A DNA stretch of 64,000 bases, taken from NCBI GenBank assembly GCA_964498095.1, contig CAZCFY010000010.1, forward strand, positions 1 to 64,000. The letters are read 5' to 3'. A model generated the notes under the pieces. That model made no database searches and was not told where the DNA came from. It saw only the letters and a list, made by a program, of their open reading frames with translations. The DNA is from SG-bin7 sp964498095 (GTDB taxonomy: Bacteria > Bdellovibrionota > Bdellovibrionia > Bdellovibrionales > SG-bin7). Below are positions 44,429-52,451 of the stretch, one piece after another; position 1 is the first letter of the stretch; each line of letters starts with the position of its first letter. The translations under genes and the position numbers were made by a program.

Positions 44429-45481
44429 ATGTCCAAATTCGAAGAGGTTAAGACCGATTTAGCAAAAAAATCTCAGTCGTGGTTAGTAACTGGTGCCGCC
44501 GGCTTTATTGGATCCCATATTGTCTTTCACCTTTTAAAACTTAATCAAAAGGTTGTCGGTCTAGATAACTTTATATCTGGCCACCGCGAAAACTTAAATG
44601 ACGTCAAAGCCCAGCTGCCCTCGCATCAGTGGAAAAACTTCAAGTTTATCGAAGGCGACATTCGCAACTTTAAAACCTGTCAGGACGCGGTAAAAAATAT
44701 AGATTTCATCTCTCATCAAGCGGCGCTCGGATCTGTACCTCGATCAATTAAAGATCCTGTGGCTACAAATGAGCACAACGTCTCGGGCTTTTTAAATATG
44801 CTCACCGCCGCTAAAGACGGCAAGGTAAGATCTTTTGTTTACGCCTCATCCAGCGCCGTCTATGGCGATCATCCCGTGCTGCCTAAGGTGGAGGACCAGA
44901 TTGGAAATCCCCTTTCGCCCTACGCCGTTTCAAAATACACGAACGAAATATATGCCAAAGTATTCAATACCAACTTTGGATTGCCAGTGGTTGGGCTCCG
45001 TTACTTTAATGTCTTCGGTGCACGCCAAGACCCTAATGGCCCTTACGCCGCCGTCATACCCCTATGGGTAGCGTCTCTCATTAAAAACGAGGAGCTATTC
45101 ATTAACGGCGACGGCGGCACTAGCCGCGACTTTTGTTATGTCGAAAACGCCGTGCAGGCCAATATTTTAGCTGCGACCTGCGAAAATAAGAATGCCCATG
45201 GCGAGGCATTTAACATCGCCTGCGGCCAAAGGACCACCCTTCTTGAGCTTTATAAAAATTTAAGAACAAAGCTTTTGCCGCAGTTCCCTCACCTAAAAAA
45301 CCATAATCCTACCCACCGCGACTTTCGCGCCGGTGACATTCAACACTCGCTAGCCAACGTTTCTAAAGCAAAAACACTGCTAGGGTATGAACCCACGCAC
45401 AATGTGGCGCAAGGATTAGAGGAAGCTTTAGCTTGGTACGTCGCCTCTATGGCCGCCACGAAAATTAAAAAGTCCGCTTAA
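44429..45481 (+). CDS. UDP-hexose 4-epimerase (WbpP/TviC-like)
   Basis: 350 aa, extended short-chain dehydrogenase. GAAGFIGSHIVFHLL is the NAD site, HQAALGSVPRSIKDP and YASSSAVYGDHPVLPK are the WbpP-type segments, and the Tyr/Lys pair is in SPYAVSKYTNEIY. GLRYFNVFGARQDPNGPYAAVIP follows. WbpP-type enzymes interconvert UDP-GlcNAc and UDP-GalNAc, and related forms act on the uronic acids. The exact substrate is inferred. The ATG lies four bases after the Wzc-like stop. Confidence 0.93.
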   Translation: MSKFEEVKTDLAKKSQSWLVTGAAGFIGSHIVFHLLKLNQKVVGLDNFISGHRENLNDVKAQLPSHQWKNFKFIEGDIRNFKTCQDAVKNIDFISHQAALGSVPRSIKDPVATNEHNVSGFLNMLTAAKDGKVRSFVYASSSAVYGDHPVLPKVEDQIGNPLSPYAVSKYTNEIYAKVFNTNFGLPVVGLRYFNVFGARQDPNGPYAAVIPLWVASLIKNEELFINGDGGTSRDFCYVENAVQANILAATCENKNAHGEAFNIACGQRTTLLELYKNLRTKLLPQFPHLKNHNPTHRDFRAGDIQHSLANVSKAKTLLGYEPTHNVAQGLEEALAWYVASMAATKIKKSA

Positions 45482-45551
45482 CTAAAGTCTAGAATTTAAT
45501 CTAATTTTAGTTCAAATTCCTGTCTCAAAATGTCGATAAATATTAGAGATT

Positions 45552-47015
45552 ATGTTGAGCTTTTCAATTTCCAAATACGTCCTTAGTTTTGTGGGCGCCA
45601 TGGGCGCCAGCGCTATTTTTGTTCCCGCCCTGATTTGGTTGGGGCGCCGGCACGGTATTCTCTCGCGAGTTGATTTCCGCCGCAAAAACCAAAAGCGCAC
45701 TCCCCTCATGGGTGGCGTGGCGATTTATCTTTCGTTTTTAACGGCGGCCCTCCTTTTGGAAAATAAATACGCTCTCACTCTGGCACTTTGTGGTCTACCC
45801 ATTGCCCTCGTTGGAATTCTGGATGACGTTTTTGAACTTCCTTCGCAACCCAAATTTATCGCGCAATTTATCACTGTCGTTCTCTGGATTGGAATTACGC
45901 CAACCAATGAACTTCTTTTAGAACAAATCGGAATGTCACGCACGATGGCCTTCTTTTTTACCGCCTTCTGGATGATTGGAATAATCAACGCGATGAATCT
46001 CATAGACGGCATGGACGGCGAAGCGGTTTCGACGAGTACTATTATTTTACTAACATTGGTAATAATTAATAAAGGCAGCGACGAAGCATTAACTGCGATG
46101 GCCTTAACCGGCGCTTGTCTTGGTTTCGCCCTTTACAATATTGCACCGGCAAAAATTTACCTCGGAGACTCGGGGAGCACTTTCCTCGGCTTCGCTACAA
46201 GTGCCATGGCCGTTCATCTGGCAACGGAACCTGGCAACCGCCCATTCGTACTCGTCCCGCTTTTTATTTTTGCGTTTCCGGAAATTGATACTTGTATGGC
46301 AATCTTTCGGCGTCTGGCCGCCGGCACCTCGGTATTTAAGGGCGACCATGAACACCTTCATCACAAATTGCAGAAACTGGGGTTTTCCGTCAACGGCACA
46401 CTCATGATCATTGCGGTGCTCGTGGGCTATTGCTGCTTTACCGGGTGGTTCATAGCGCAACTTAAAGAGTCGTATTTAATTTGGTCGGCAACTTTTCTAG
46501 CAACAATTGCCATGCTCTTGGTTATGAGCGCGGTATATTACATTTATCACCGCTTGGCTACGCAGGTATCCGCTTACAGTAAAACAATCATGCATAAGTA
46601 CTTAAATTTTAGCGATGAGTTGGTTTTTGATCCTAAGAATTTTAAAGCGGTAAGTTTTGATTTGCTGGCCTACTACAAGGAGTTGCAAAACCGGGGACTA
46701 CTGGCCGTAGACGATTTTGTAAAAAGCTTTTCGTCCTACATTAACGAAACTGTTCCGAATCACAATTTGAAGCTAGTGGGCTCTTACACGATAGTCTGCG
46801 TAATTTATAAACCCGGGGACTTTAAAGACCTACAGTACAAGGTCGCCCATGACTTCAAAAAGCTCTTAACGCAATTTAATATCGTTAAGACTTCCGATGA
46901 AATACCCCATGGCATGCAGTTTTATTCCGAAAAGTTAAATACCAACGAGTTTATCAGTTTATCGGCCTATAAATCTGACTCTTCCGAGAGAAACCGCTTT
47001 ACCAAAGTGGGCTAA
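45552..47015 (+). CDS. WecA/MraY-family UDP-GlcNAc phosphotransferase with C-terminal extension
   Basis: 487 aa. The first 340 residues hold about 11 hydrophobic segments and the family motifs: GILDDVFELPSQPKF, NAMNLIDGMDGEAVS, GDSGSTFLGF and FKGDHEHLHHKLQKLG. These enzymes place a HexNAc-1-phosphate on undecaprenyl phosphate, which starts repeat-unit synthesis. About 150 residues follow the last helix (from HKYLNFSDELVF on); they form a soluble domain I do not recognise. The start ATG has a weak ribosome site, and the AT-rich ATAAATATT just upstream could be a -10 box. Confidence 0.9.
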   Translation: MLSFSISKYVLSFVGAMGASAIFVPALIWLGRRHGILSRVDFRRKNQKRTPLMGGVAIYLSFLTAALLLENKYALTLALCGLPIALVGILDDVFELPSQPKFIAQFITVVLWIGITPTNELLLEQIGMSRTMAFFFTAFWMIGIINAMNLIDGMDGEAVSTSTIILLTLVIINKGSDEALTAMALTGACLGFALYNIAPAKIYLGDSGSTFLGFATSAMAVHLATEPGNRPFVLVPLFIFAFPEIDTCMAIFRRLAAGTSVFKGDHEHLHHKLQKLGFSVNGTLMIIAVLVGYCCFTGWFIAQLKESYLIWSATFLATIAMLLVMSAVYYIYHRLATQVSAYSKTIMHKYLNFSDELVFDPKNFKAVSFDLLAYYKELQNRGLLAVDDFVKSFSSYINETVPNHNLKLVGSYTIVCVIYKPGDFKDLQYKVAHDFKKLLTQFNIVKTSDEIPHGMQFYSEKLNTNEFISLSAYKSDSSERNRFTKVG

Positions 47016-47036
47016 GTTGGTAGTTTCAACGCCCTA

Positions 47037-48617
47037 ATGACACAGTTTGAATCCGAAATTTTACGCCGGCGTACCTTCGCGATTATCTCGCATCCCGATG
47101 CCGGTAAGACCACTATCACTGAACGAATTTTATATAATAGTGGAACGATCAACGTCGTCGGCGACGTCAAAGGCAAGGCCGGCACGAAAGCTGCCACGTC
47201 TGACTGGATGAAAATGGAACAGGAGCGCGGCGTTTCGATCACGTCGAGTGTCATGCAATTTGATTTTAAGGGCTTGCGCGTAAATCTACTCGATACTCCA
47301 GGCCACAAAGATTTCGGCGAAGATACTTACCGTACACTTATGGCCGCTGACTCCGCCGTAATGTTGATAGACGCCGCGAAAGGCGTGGAAGCGCAAACGC
47401 GCAAACTTTACGAAGTTTGCCGCAAAAGAAAAATGCCGATTTTTACATTCGCCAATAAAATGGACCGCGAAGGCAAGAGTCCGCTGGAGCTCATCGATGA
47501 TGTCGAAGAGACGCTCCAGATGGCCTGCTATCCGGTGATGTGGCCAATAGGTATTGGCGGACTCTTTAAGGGGTTATTTCACCGTTTTGAAAATAAGCTT
47601 TATCTTTACGAAAAAGGCAATCCCGAAGCCAACATCATTGAAGTTGCAAATTGGCAGGATCCAACGATTAAGGTACATGTCGGCGAAGAACTTTTTAATA
47701 CTTTTACGCAGGACATGGAACTCCTTGAAGGCATAATCGGCCCTTTTGATACCGAAAAATTTTTAAAGGGCGAGCTAAGCCCGATGACGTTTGGAAGTGC
47801 CAAACAAAACTGGGGCGTTGATTTGTTTTTAAATTTATTTTGCGAAAAAGCCCCTCCGCCGCAACCCTACGAATCGTCGGCAGGCCCGGTGTCTCCCCTC
47901 GATAAAGACTTTACGGGTTTTATTTTTAAAATTCAGGCGAACATGGATAAACGCCACCGCGACAGGGTATCTTTCGTCCGTATTTGTTCGGGCCACTTTG
48001 AACGCGGCATGAAGGTGTGGAACATGCGCTCCGAGCGCGAGCTTCGTCTTACTTATGCCAATCAATTTCTGGCCGCCGAACGCGAAACGGTTGAAGAGGC
48101 CTACGCCGGCGACATCGTCGGGATTAATGACACGGGAAATTTTCAGATCGGTGATACGATTACAAGCGGAAAAAAAATAAAATTCAAGGATATCCCACGA
48201 TTTTCTCCAGAACACTTCGCACGCGTTCTGGTTAAGGATGCGCTCAAACGCAAACAGTTAGAAAAAGGCATTCAACAACTTGTCGATGAAGGCTCTATTC
48301 AATTTTTCTTTGATCCCTACGTTGGCCGCCAAGATCCTATTCTTGGCGTCGTTGGCGCTCTTCAATTTGATGTCCTTCTTTACCGCTTAAGAGATGAATA
48401 CGGAATTGATCCCACTTTGGAACGGCTTTCTTATAATCTGGCCCGCTGGCCAAAAACCAAAGAAGGCAAACCCGTTGAAAAAGGCATTAACGGTAATATT
48501 AAGGTCTACCACGATGCCTACGAAAATCCGGTTATTCTATTTAATGAGGAGTGGGATTTGCGCTGGGCCGAGAAAAATAATCCAGACGTTGATTTCTATA
48601 TTACCAGCCAGCTTTAA
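47037..48617 (+). CDS. prfC: peptide chain release factor 3
   Basis: 526 aa, normal for RF3. The GTPase domain has G1 SHPDAGKTTITE, the switch segment SDWMKMEQERGVSIT, G3 DTPGHKDF, and NKMDREGKSP. FKIQANMDKRHRDRVSFVRICSG in domain II and the C-terminal RYRLRDEYGID-like region separate RF3 from EF-G. RF3 is the GTPase that recycles RF1 and RF2 after termination. It lies 21 bp after the WecA-like gene. Confidence 0.97.
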   Translation: MTQFESEILRRRTFAIISHPDAGKTTITERILYNSGTINVVGDVKGKAGTKAATSDWMKMEQERGVSITSSVMQFDFKGLRVNLLDTPGHKDFGEDTYRTLMAADSAVMLIDAAKGVEAQTRKLYEVCRKRKMPIFTFANKMDREGKSPLELIDDVEETLQMACYPVMWPIGIGGLFKGLFHRFENKLYLYEKGNPEANIIEVANWQDPTIKVHVGEELFNTFTQDMELLEGIIGPFDTEKFLKGELSPMTFGSAKQNWGVDLFLNLFCEKAPPPQPYESSAGPVSPLDKDFTGFIFKIQANMDKRHRDRVSFVRICSGHFERGMKVWNMRSERELRLTYANQFLAAERETVEEAYAGDIVGINDTGNFQIGDTITSGKKIKFKDIPRFSPEHFARVLVKDALKRKQLEKGIQQLVDEGSIQFFFDPYVGRQDPILGVVGALQFDVLLYRLRDEYGIDPTLERLSYNLARWPKTKEGKPVEKGINGNIKVYHDAYENPVILFNEEWDLRWAEKNNPDVDFYITSQL

Positions 48618-48755
48618 TCGTTTTATTTCTCGTGATTCTTCACCATTATGAGACGCCGTCTCAGGTTGGACCACTTTTCCCCTCAAATTTCAGAACTGAA
48701 TTTCACTCGGTCTGTTGATAATATATTTATGTGCCTTCAACATTCCCAACAACCC

Positions 48756-48790
48756 AGCCACCGACTCCCCGTCGGTGGCTTTTTTATTTT
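48756..48790 (+). terminator. strong rho-independent terminator
   Basis: A perfect 10-bp GC-rich stem (AGCCACCGAC and its complement, loop TCCCC) is followed by TTTTTATTTT. It lies 139 bases after prfC and just before the convergent peroxiredoxin stop. It is either the prfC terminator or that of a short RNA made from the intervening region. Confidence 0.9.
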
Positions 48791-49263
48791 CCTACGGCTT
48801 TCAAAAACTCTCTTACTTCAGCTACCGTTTTTTCTGGGTCGACTTTTCGCCAAACCTTGGCAATTTTCCCTTCGGGAGTAACGATAAAGGTATCGCGGGA
48901 GTTACCGAAATATTTTTTTCCGTCTTTTTCTTTTTCGACGTAGACGCCCAGGGAGCCACTTAAAATGTTATGGAGGTCGGCGATCAAGGGAAAATTAAGT
49001 TGATATTTGGCAATAAAGGCATGGTGGGAGGGCATGGGATCAGAACTCACCCCAAAAACTTTTACGCCCTTTTTTGTAAACTCATCCATCGAATCCCGGT
49101 AACTACAAGCCTCTACCGTGCACCCAGGAGTATCATCTTTAGGATAAAAATAGAGAACGGTCCAAAAGCCTTTTATATCTTTGGGCAAATTAATTTTGCC
49201 CCCACCGGAATATGGTAGAAGCATGACATTCGGCAGATCTTGGCTCTCAAGTGAGTCTGACAT
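48784..49263 (-). CDS. bcp: Bcp/PrxQ-type peroxiredoxin
   Basis: 159 aa. It reduces peroxides with thioredoxin. The peroxidatic Cys is in DDTPGCTVEACSYRD, with the resolving Cys five residues later in the atypical PrxQ arrangement. VFGVSSDPMPSHHAF and the C-terminal KTVAEVREFLKAVGK complete the family pattern. The ATG shares a base with the preceding stop (TAATG), so it is coupled to the outer-membrane-like gene upstream. Confidence 0.96.
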   Translation of the reverse strand: MSDSLESQDLPNVMLLPYSGGGKINLPKDIKGFWTVLYFYPKDDTPGCTVEACSYRDSMDEFTKKGVKVFGVSSDPMPSHHAFIAKYQLNFPLIADLHNILSGSLGVYVEKEKDGKKYFGNSRDTFIVTPEGKIAKVWRKVDPEKTVAEVREFLKAVGK

Positions 49264-49856
49264 TAAAAGCGAAGTCCCAAATAAATGGACGGATAAATAA
49301 ATGACTTCTTATTGGACTCCGCCGTGAAAGTCGAATTATCCGTCGAACTTTGATCGTACTGAGCCATGTAATAGTTTATGCGTAAACCAAAATAAATTTT
49401 GTGAAATAACAAGGGTGTGTAACCAAAATCAAATTTATAACTTGTGCCTTTCCAAAATTCCTTGGTGCCGGCGCCGTTATCGTATTCGCCCGAGGCCGAG
49501 AGATGATAAGCAAACCCTAACCCCCACTGCTTAACACGGTCGATAAAATAAATTAAACGCAAACCATAGTCCGTGGATTTCCACGTGGTTTCCGTCGTTG
49601 AACCCTCAATGGAATTTCCCGAAAATAAAGAGACGCCGATAAATAACCACTCATCCTGCAGCAAACTTAAACCAATCGCCGCATCCATGGCCATGCGACT
49701 CACTTTGTATTCCGCGGAACCAGCCTGGGCGAGAACATCATTAAAATAAATTCCGTTAAGATCTATCGCGAAGGGCGTGGCATTGCCAGCGGCACTCGCA
49801 TTTACTCCAAATGCCATAAATAACGTCACAACTAAAATTTTAACAATGTTATTCAT
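49263..49856 (-). CDS. outer-membrane beta-barrel-like protein
   Basis: 197 aa. A signal peptide (VVTLFMAFGVNASA|A) is followed by alternating hydrophobic and polar strands, and the protein ends in LGLRF, the usual C-terminal Phe signature for outer-membrane insertion. Segments such as YKVSRMAMDAAIGLSLL and YGLRLIYFIDRVKQWGLGFAYHLS alternate like strands, and eight strands are plausible for this size. The exact family is not recognised. A strong sigma-70-type promoter lies at 49877-49905, and GAGGTG precedes the ATG. Confidence 0.75.
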   Translation of the reverse strand: MNNIVKILVVTLFMAFGVNASAAGNATPFAIDLNGIYFNDVLAQAGSAEYKVSRMAMDAAIGLSLLQDEWLFIGVSLFSGNSIEGSTTETTWKSTDYGLRLIYFIDRVKQWGLGFAYHLSASGEYDNGAGTKEFWKGTSYKFDFGYTPLLFHKIYFGLRINYYMAQYDQSSTDNSTFTAESNKKSFIYPSIYLGLRF

Positions 49857-49876
49857 TATTCACCTCGCAGGCTTAT

Positions 49877-49905
49877 ATTATGGCTGCGATAAAATGAGCG
49901 GTCAA
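49877..49905 (-). promoter_or_regulatory. sigma-70-type promoter of the outer-membrane-like gene
   Basis: On the minus strand TTGACC (49900-49905) and CATAAT (49877-49882) are separated by exactly 17 bases, with a GAGGTG ribosome site downstream. Confidence 0.7.
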
Positions 49906-49923
49906 ACTAGACTAAAGGCGGGT

Positions 49924-50409
49924 CTAGTCGTTACGTTTGAGCCGGCGAATTTCGGCGCGGCCCTCATTAAGCGCCGAAGAAAAGCCATGCAATTGGGATT
50001 CCTGTTCGGTCAACATTCGGTGCATTTGCGTTAAGCGCGCTTCTAAAGTTTTCACCACAGTGTTGTGCCGCTCAACAAGATCTTCAGTGCGAGTCTCCAT
50101 CAAACGGCGTTCGTTAATTTTCGCCGACAGCTGCACGATTTTTTCGTTTAAATCATTTTGTACGTGATTTATCTGAGTCTGCACATGCGAAATCATCGTC
50201 ATTGTACGCTCTATCCGCAAAGTGATATTTTTTGTAATTTGGTCGAAACGCGTTTCAAAAGTTTCTATGCGGCGAGAGAGCGCTTCAAAATTATCGGTCA
50301 ACGCCCGCGATTTGCGGTCGATATCAGCCTGCGGATTTCCCATTGAAGGCTTTGAAGTTCTGGGCTGGTTTTCATCTTTGAAAAGCTCAGATTGCAATTC
50401 CCTCTGCAT
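49924..50409 (-). CDS. coiled-coil hypothetical protein
   Basis: 161 aa, no signal peptide. Residues 25-155 are almost entirely heptad-like (for example ETRFDQITKNITLRIERTM), so a long coiled coil is expected. No catalytic motif is seen. A 7-bp inverted repeat with arms ACTAGAC and GTCTAGT straddles its stop codon. It is divergent from the 364-aa gene at 50457. Confidence 0.65.
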   Translation of the reverse strand: MQRELQSELFKDENQPRTSKPSMGNPQADIDRKSRALTDNFEALSRRIETFETRFDQITKNITLRIERTMTMISHVQTQINHVQNDLNEKIVQLSAKINERRLMETRTEDLVERHNTVVKTLEARLTQMHRMLTEQESQLHGFSSALNEGRAEIRRLKRND

Positions 50410-50432
50410 AATCTTCTCCTTGCCATACCGTG

Positions 50433-50451
50433 TAGAAGGCCCTACCTTCTA
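50433..50451. promoter_or_regulatory. short inverted repeat between divergent genes
   Basis: TAGAAGG, a 5-base loop and CCTTCTA form a 7-bp stem just before the ATG at 50457. It lies where the two divergent promoters should be, so an operator or a leader hairpin is possible. Confidence 0.35.
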
Positions 50452-50456
50452 TTAAT

Positions 50457-51551
50457 ATGGCGACAGTTCATCAATTCACACAATATTTATTTGCGCTAAA
50501 TCATCAGGCTAATGCGGCGCGCTTTGCATGGTTTAATTTCTGCAAAAATCATTGTGAGGGCGCTTCGACCTTTGATGTTGATCTGGTTAACCGCTTTATA
50601 AGCCGGTCGCTCTCGCATCCGTTTTGGCAAAAAAATCGCGTTTTGTTATCGGAAGAAATTATTTCTTCGTTGGAAAACTTCTTATTTAAGAAGGTTTCCG
50701 ACACCGATCGCCGCAGCTTTAATATGGATGGCCTGATGAATGCGGCCCTCATCCAGATCGTACCCATCGAAGACCCCGAGCAACTCGTAAAGGTCATTGA
50801 GCGGCACATTCACCGTACATATTCCAACACACAAAGATCGCGCGTCGTGTACGATGGCAAAAAGCAGGCTATTGCCATTCGAATTCTAACTGATAATACG
50901 CTGGAAGTTTCTAGCTTTGACAATCTGACGATCATCCGCAATGGGGAACTTATTCCCCTCAATCAAGATCAAACCCTTTATTACGATGCGGAATTGGAAC
51001 TTAGCACCCGCCATATTCAGCAAATCAATGTAGCGCCATTTACGACCGCCCGCTTTGTGGTAAATAGTCACGGCGAAACACGTATCAGTGGCAGTCTCAT
51101 CAAAGACCATACCTTCCAAAAATATGATGTCTTTACCGCGCAACTCTTAAGATCTCTGACGCGCGTGTTTTACCCTATAAAGCGTCTTGAACAACATTTT
51201 ATCAATCCTCATTCCGAACCCCACTATCAGGAACTAAACGCTTATTTGGAGCGAGTGATCCTGCTCATCCGCGGTAATCACCCTGATAGCTTTAACCTTG
51301 GAAAAAATGCCATTGAAAGAGGAAAAATGGCGATGGATGCCCTATATCCCAGTGACAAACACATTCACTCTTTGATAAGGGAGCTGGAGTCCATCTTAAA
51401 CAAACGTTATGGCCCCCAGCTAGAACAGTTTGTAAATAATACAGATGGCAGAAAGTCGCCATGGGAAAAGTCGAAAGCACCGGAAAAGTCAGACTCAACC
51501 GCTTCCTCGCCCTTAGTGGAATTTCAAGCCGCCGAGGGGCCGATCAATTAA
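50457..51551 (+). CDS. conserved-looking hypothetical protein
   Basis: 364 aa, no signal peptide or membrane segment. The N-terminal 130 residues are helical; the central part (about 130-220) is beta-rich, and the C terminus is again helical with a Ser/Lys-rich tail. I do not recognise a family. No ribosome site lies before the ATG, only the 7-bp inverted repeat. Its 3' end overlaps the pseudouridine synthase gene by 91 bases, an unusually long overlap, and the tail encoded there (DGRKSPWEKSK...) is low in complexity, which suggests the overlap was formed by extension of this gene. Confidence 0.6.
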   Translation: MATVHQFTQYLFALNHQANAARFAWFNFCKNHCEGASTFDVDLVNRFISRSLSHPFWQKNRVLLSEEIISSLENFLFKKVSDTDRRSFNMDGLMNAALIQIVPIEDPEQLVKVIERHIHRTYSNTQRSRVVYDGKKQAIAIRILTDNTLEVSSFDNLTIIRNGELIPLNQDQTLYYDAELELSTRHIQQINVAPFTTARFVVNSHGETRISGSLIKDHTFQKYDVFTAQLLRSLTRVFYPIKRLEQHFINPHSEPHYQELNAYLERVILLIRGNHPDSFNLGKNAIERGKMAMDALYPSDKHIHSLIRELESILNKRYGPQLEQFVNNTDGRKSPWEKSKAPEKSDSTASSPLVEFQAAEGPIN

Positions 51552-52303
51552 TCGCTGATGGCCAGGTCGCGCTTAACGGCAAACGCGTTTACGAATTAGG
51601 AACCAAAGTAGACCCCCGCAAGGATAAGGTCACCGTCGCCGGCCGCTTGGTGGGTATGGAATCCAAAAACGTTTACTTCCTATTTTATAAACCCAAAGGC
51701 GTCTTATCAACGATGAGCGACCCAACGGACCGCATGAATATCTCTAATTTTACCGACCGGATTGGCTACCGTATTTTTCCCGTCGGCCGGCTAGATTACG
51801 ACAGCGAAGGGTTAATGATTTTAACCAACGACGGTGATTACGCGCAGAAACTCGCCCATTCAAAATTGGAAGTTCCCCGCACTTACTTGGTAAAATTAAA
51901 ATTCGAGCTTAGCGACGAGCAAATTAAAAAACTATCCCAAGGGGTGACCTTACCGGGCGGCAAATCGCGCGCCCTTAGAGTAGAAAAGGTGGTTTACGGA
52001 TCAAAAGAGCATCCCTGGTACCGCGTAACACTTACCGATAGCAAGAATGAACAGCTCCGAAAAATGTTTGAAAACTTTTATATCGATATCTTAAAACTTA
52101 AGCGTATTTCCATTGGTCAGTTAAAGATTGGAAAAATGAACGCTGGAGACCTTCTTGAACTTACCCCCGCAAAAGCACAACTCGCTTTTAAATCGCAAAA
52201 GGTAATGGAGTTTGGTCACCGCTTGAAATCACGCGCGCAAAGACAAAAATCTCTTAAGCGCCTAAAAACCCAGCCCTCCACAGCAGAAAAATTTGGCCGC
52301 TAA
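51461..52303 (+). CDS. RsuA/RluB-family rRNA pseudouridine synthase
   Basis: 280 aa. An N-terminal S4 RNA-binding domain (VRLNRFLALSGISSRRGADQLI) is followed by the catalytic domain with KPKGVLSTMSDPTDR and GRLDYDSEGLMILTNDGD, where the Asp in GRLDYDS is the nucleophile. KVVYGSKEHPWYRVTLTDSKNEQLRKMF is typical. Members convert specific uridines in rRNA; RluB (position 2605 of 23S) is the closest guess. A start at 51461 is needed to keep the S4 domain, so the 91-base overlap with the previous gene seems real. Confidence 0.93.
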   Translation: MGKVESTGKVRLNRFLALSGISSRRGADQLIADGQVALNGKRVYELGTKVDPRKDKVTVAGRLVGMESKNVYFLFYKPKGVLSTMSDPTDRMNISNFTDRIGYRIFPVGRLDYDSEGLMILTNDGDYAQKLAHSKLEVPRTYLVKLKFELSDEQIKKLSQGVTLPGGKSRALRVEKVVYGSKEHPWYRVTLTDSKNEQLRKMFENFYIDILKLKRISIGQLKIGKMNAGDLLELTPAKAQLAFKSQKVMEFGHRLKSRAQRQKSLKRLKTQPSTAEKFGR

Positions 52304-52333
52304 AAAAAATCCCAACCTCTTTACGAGGCTGGG
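52302..52333 (-). terminator. rho-independent terminator (minus strand)
   Basis: On the minus strand a 9-bp stem (CCCAGCCTC pairing with GAGGTTGGG, one G-U pair), a 5-base loop and an A followed by eight T lie just beyond the TPR gene, next to the pseudouridine synthase stop. The T run points to minus-strand transcription. Confidence 0.8.
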
Positions 52334-52451
52334 ACGGGATTATTTGGGAAGTCGGAGTAAGAAAGAATTGGGGTTCCTTCTTTTTCTGCTCTAGAAATAG
52401 TTTACTGAAAAAAAGGCCATTAAAAATTTATATTTTGGCGTCTAAGTGTAT

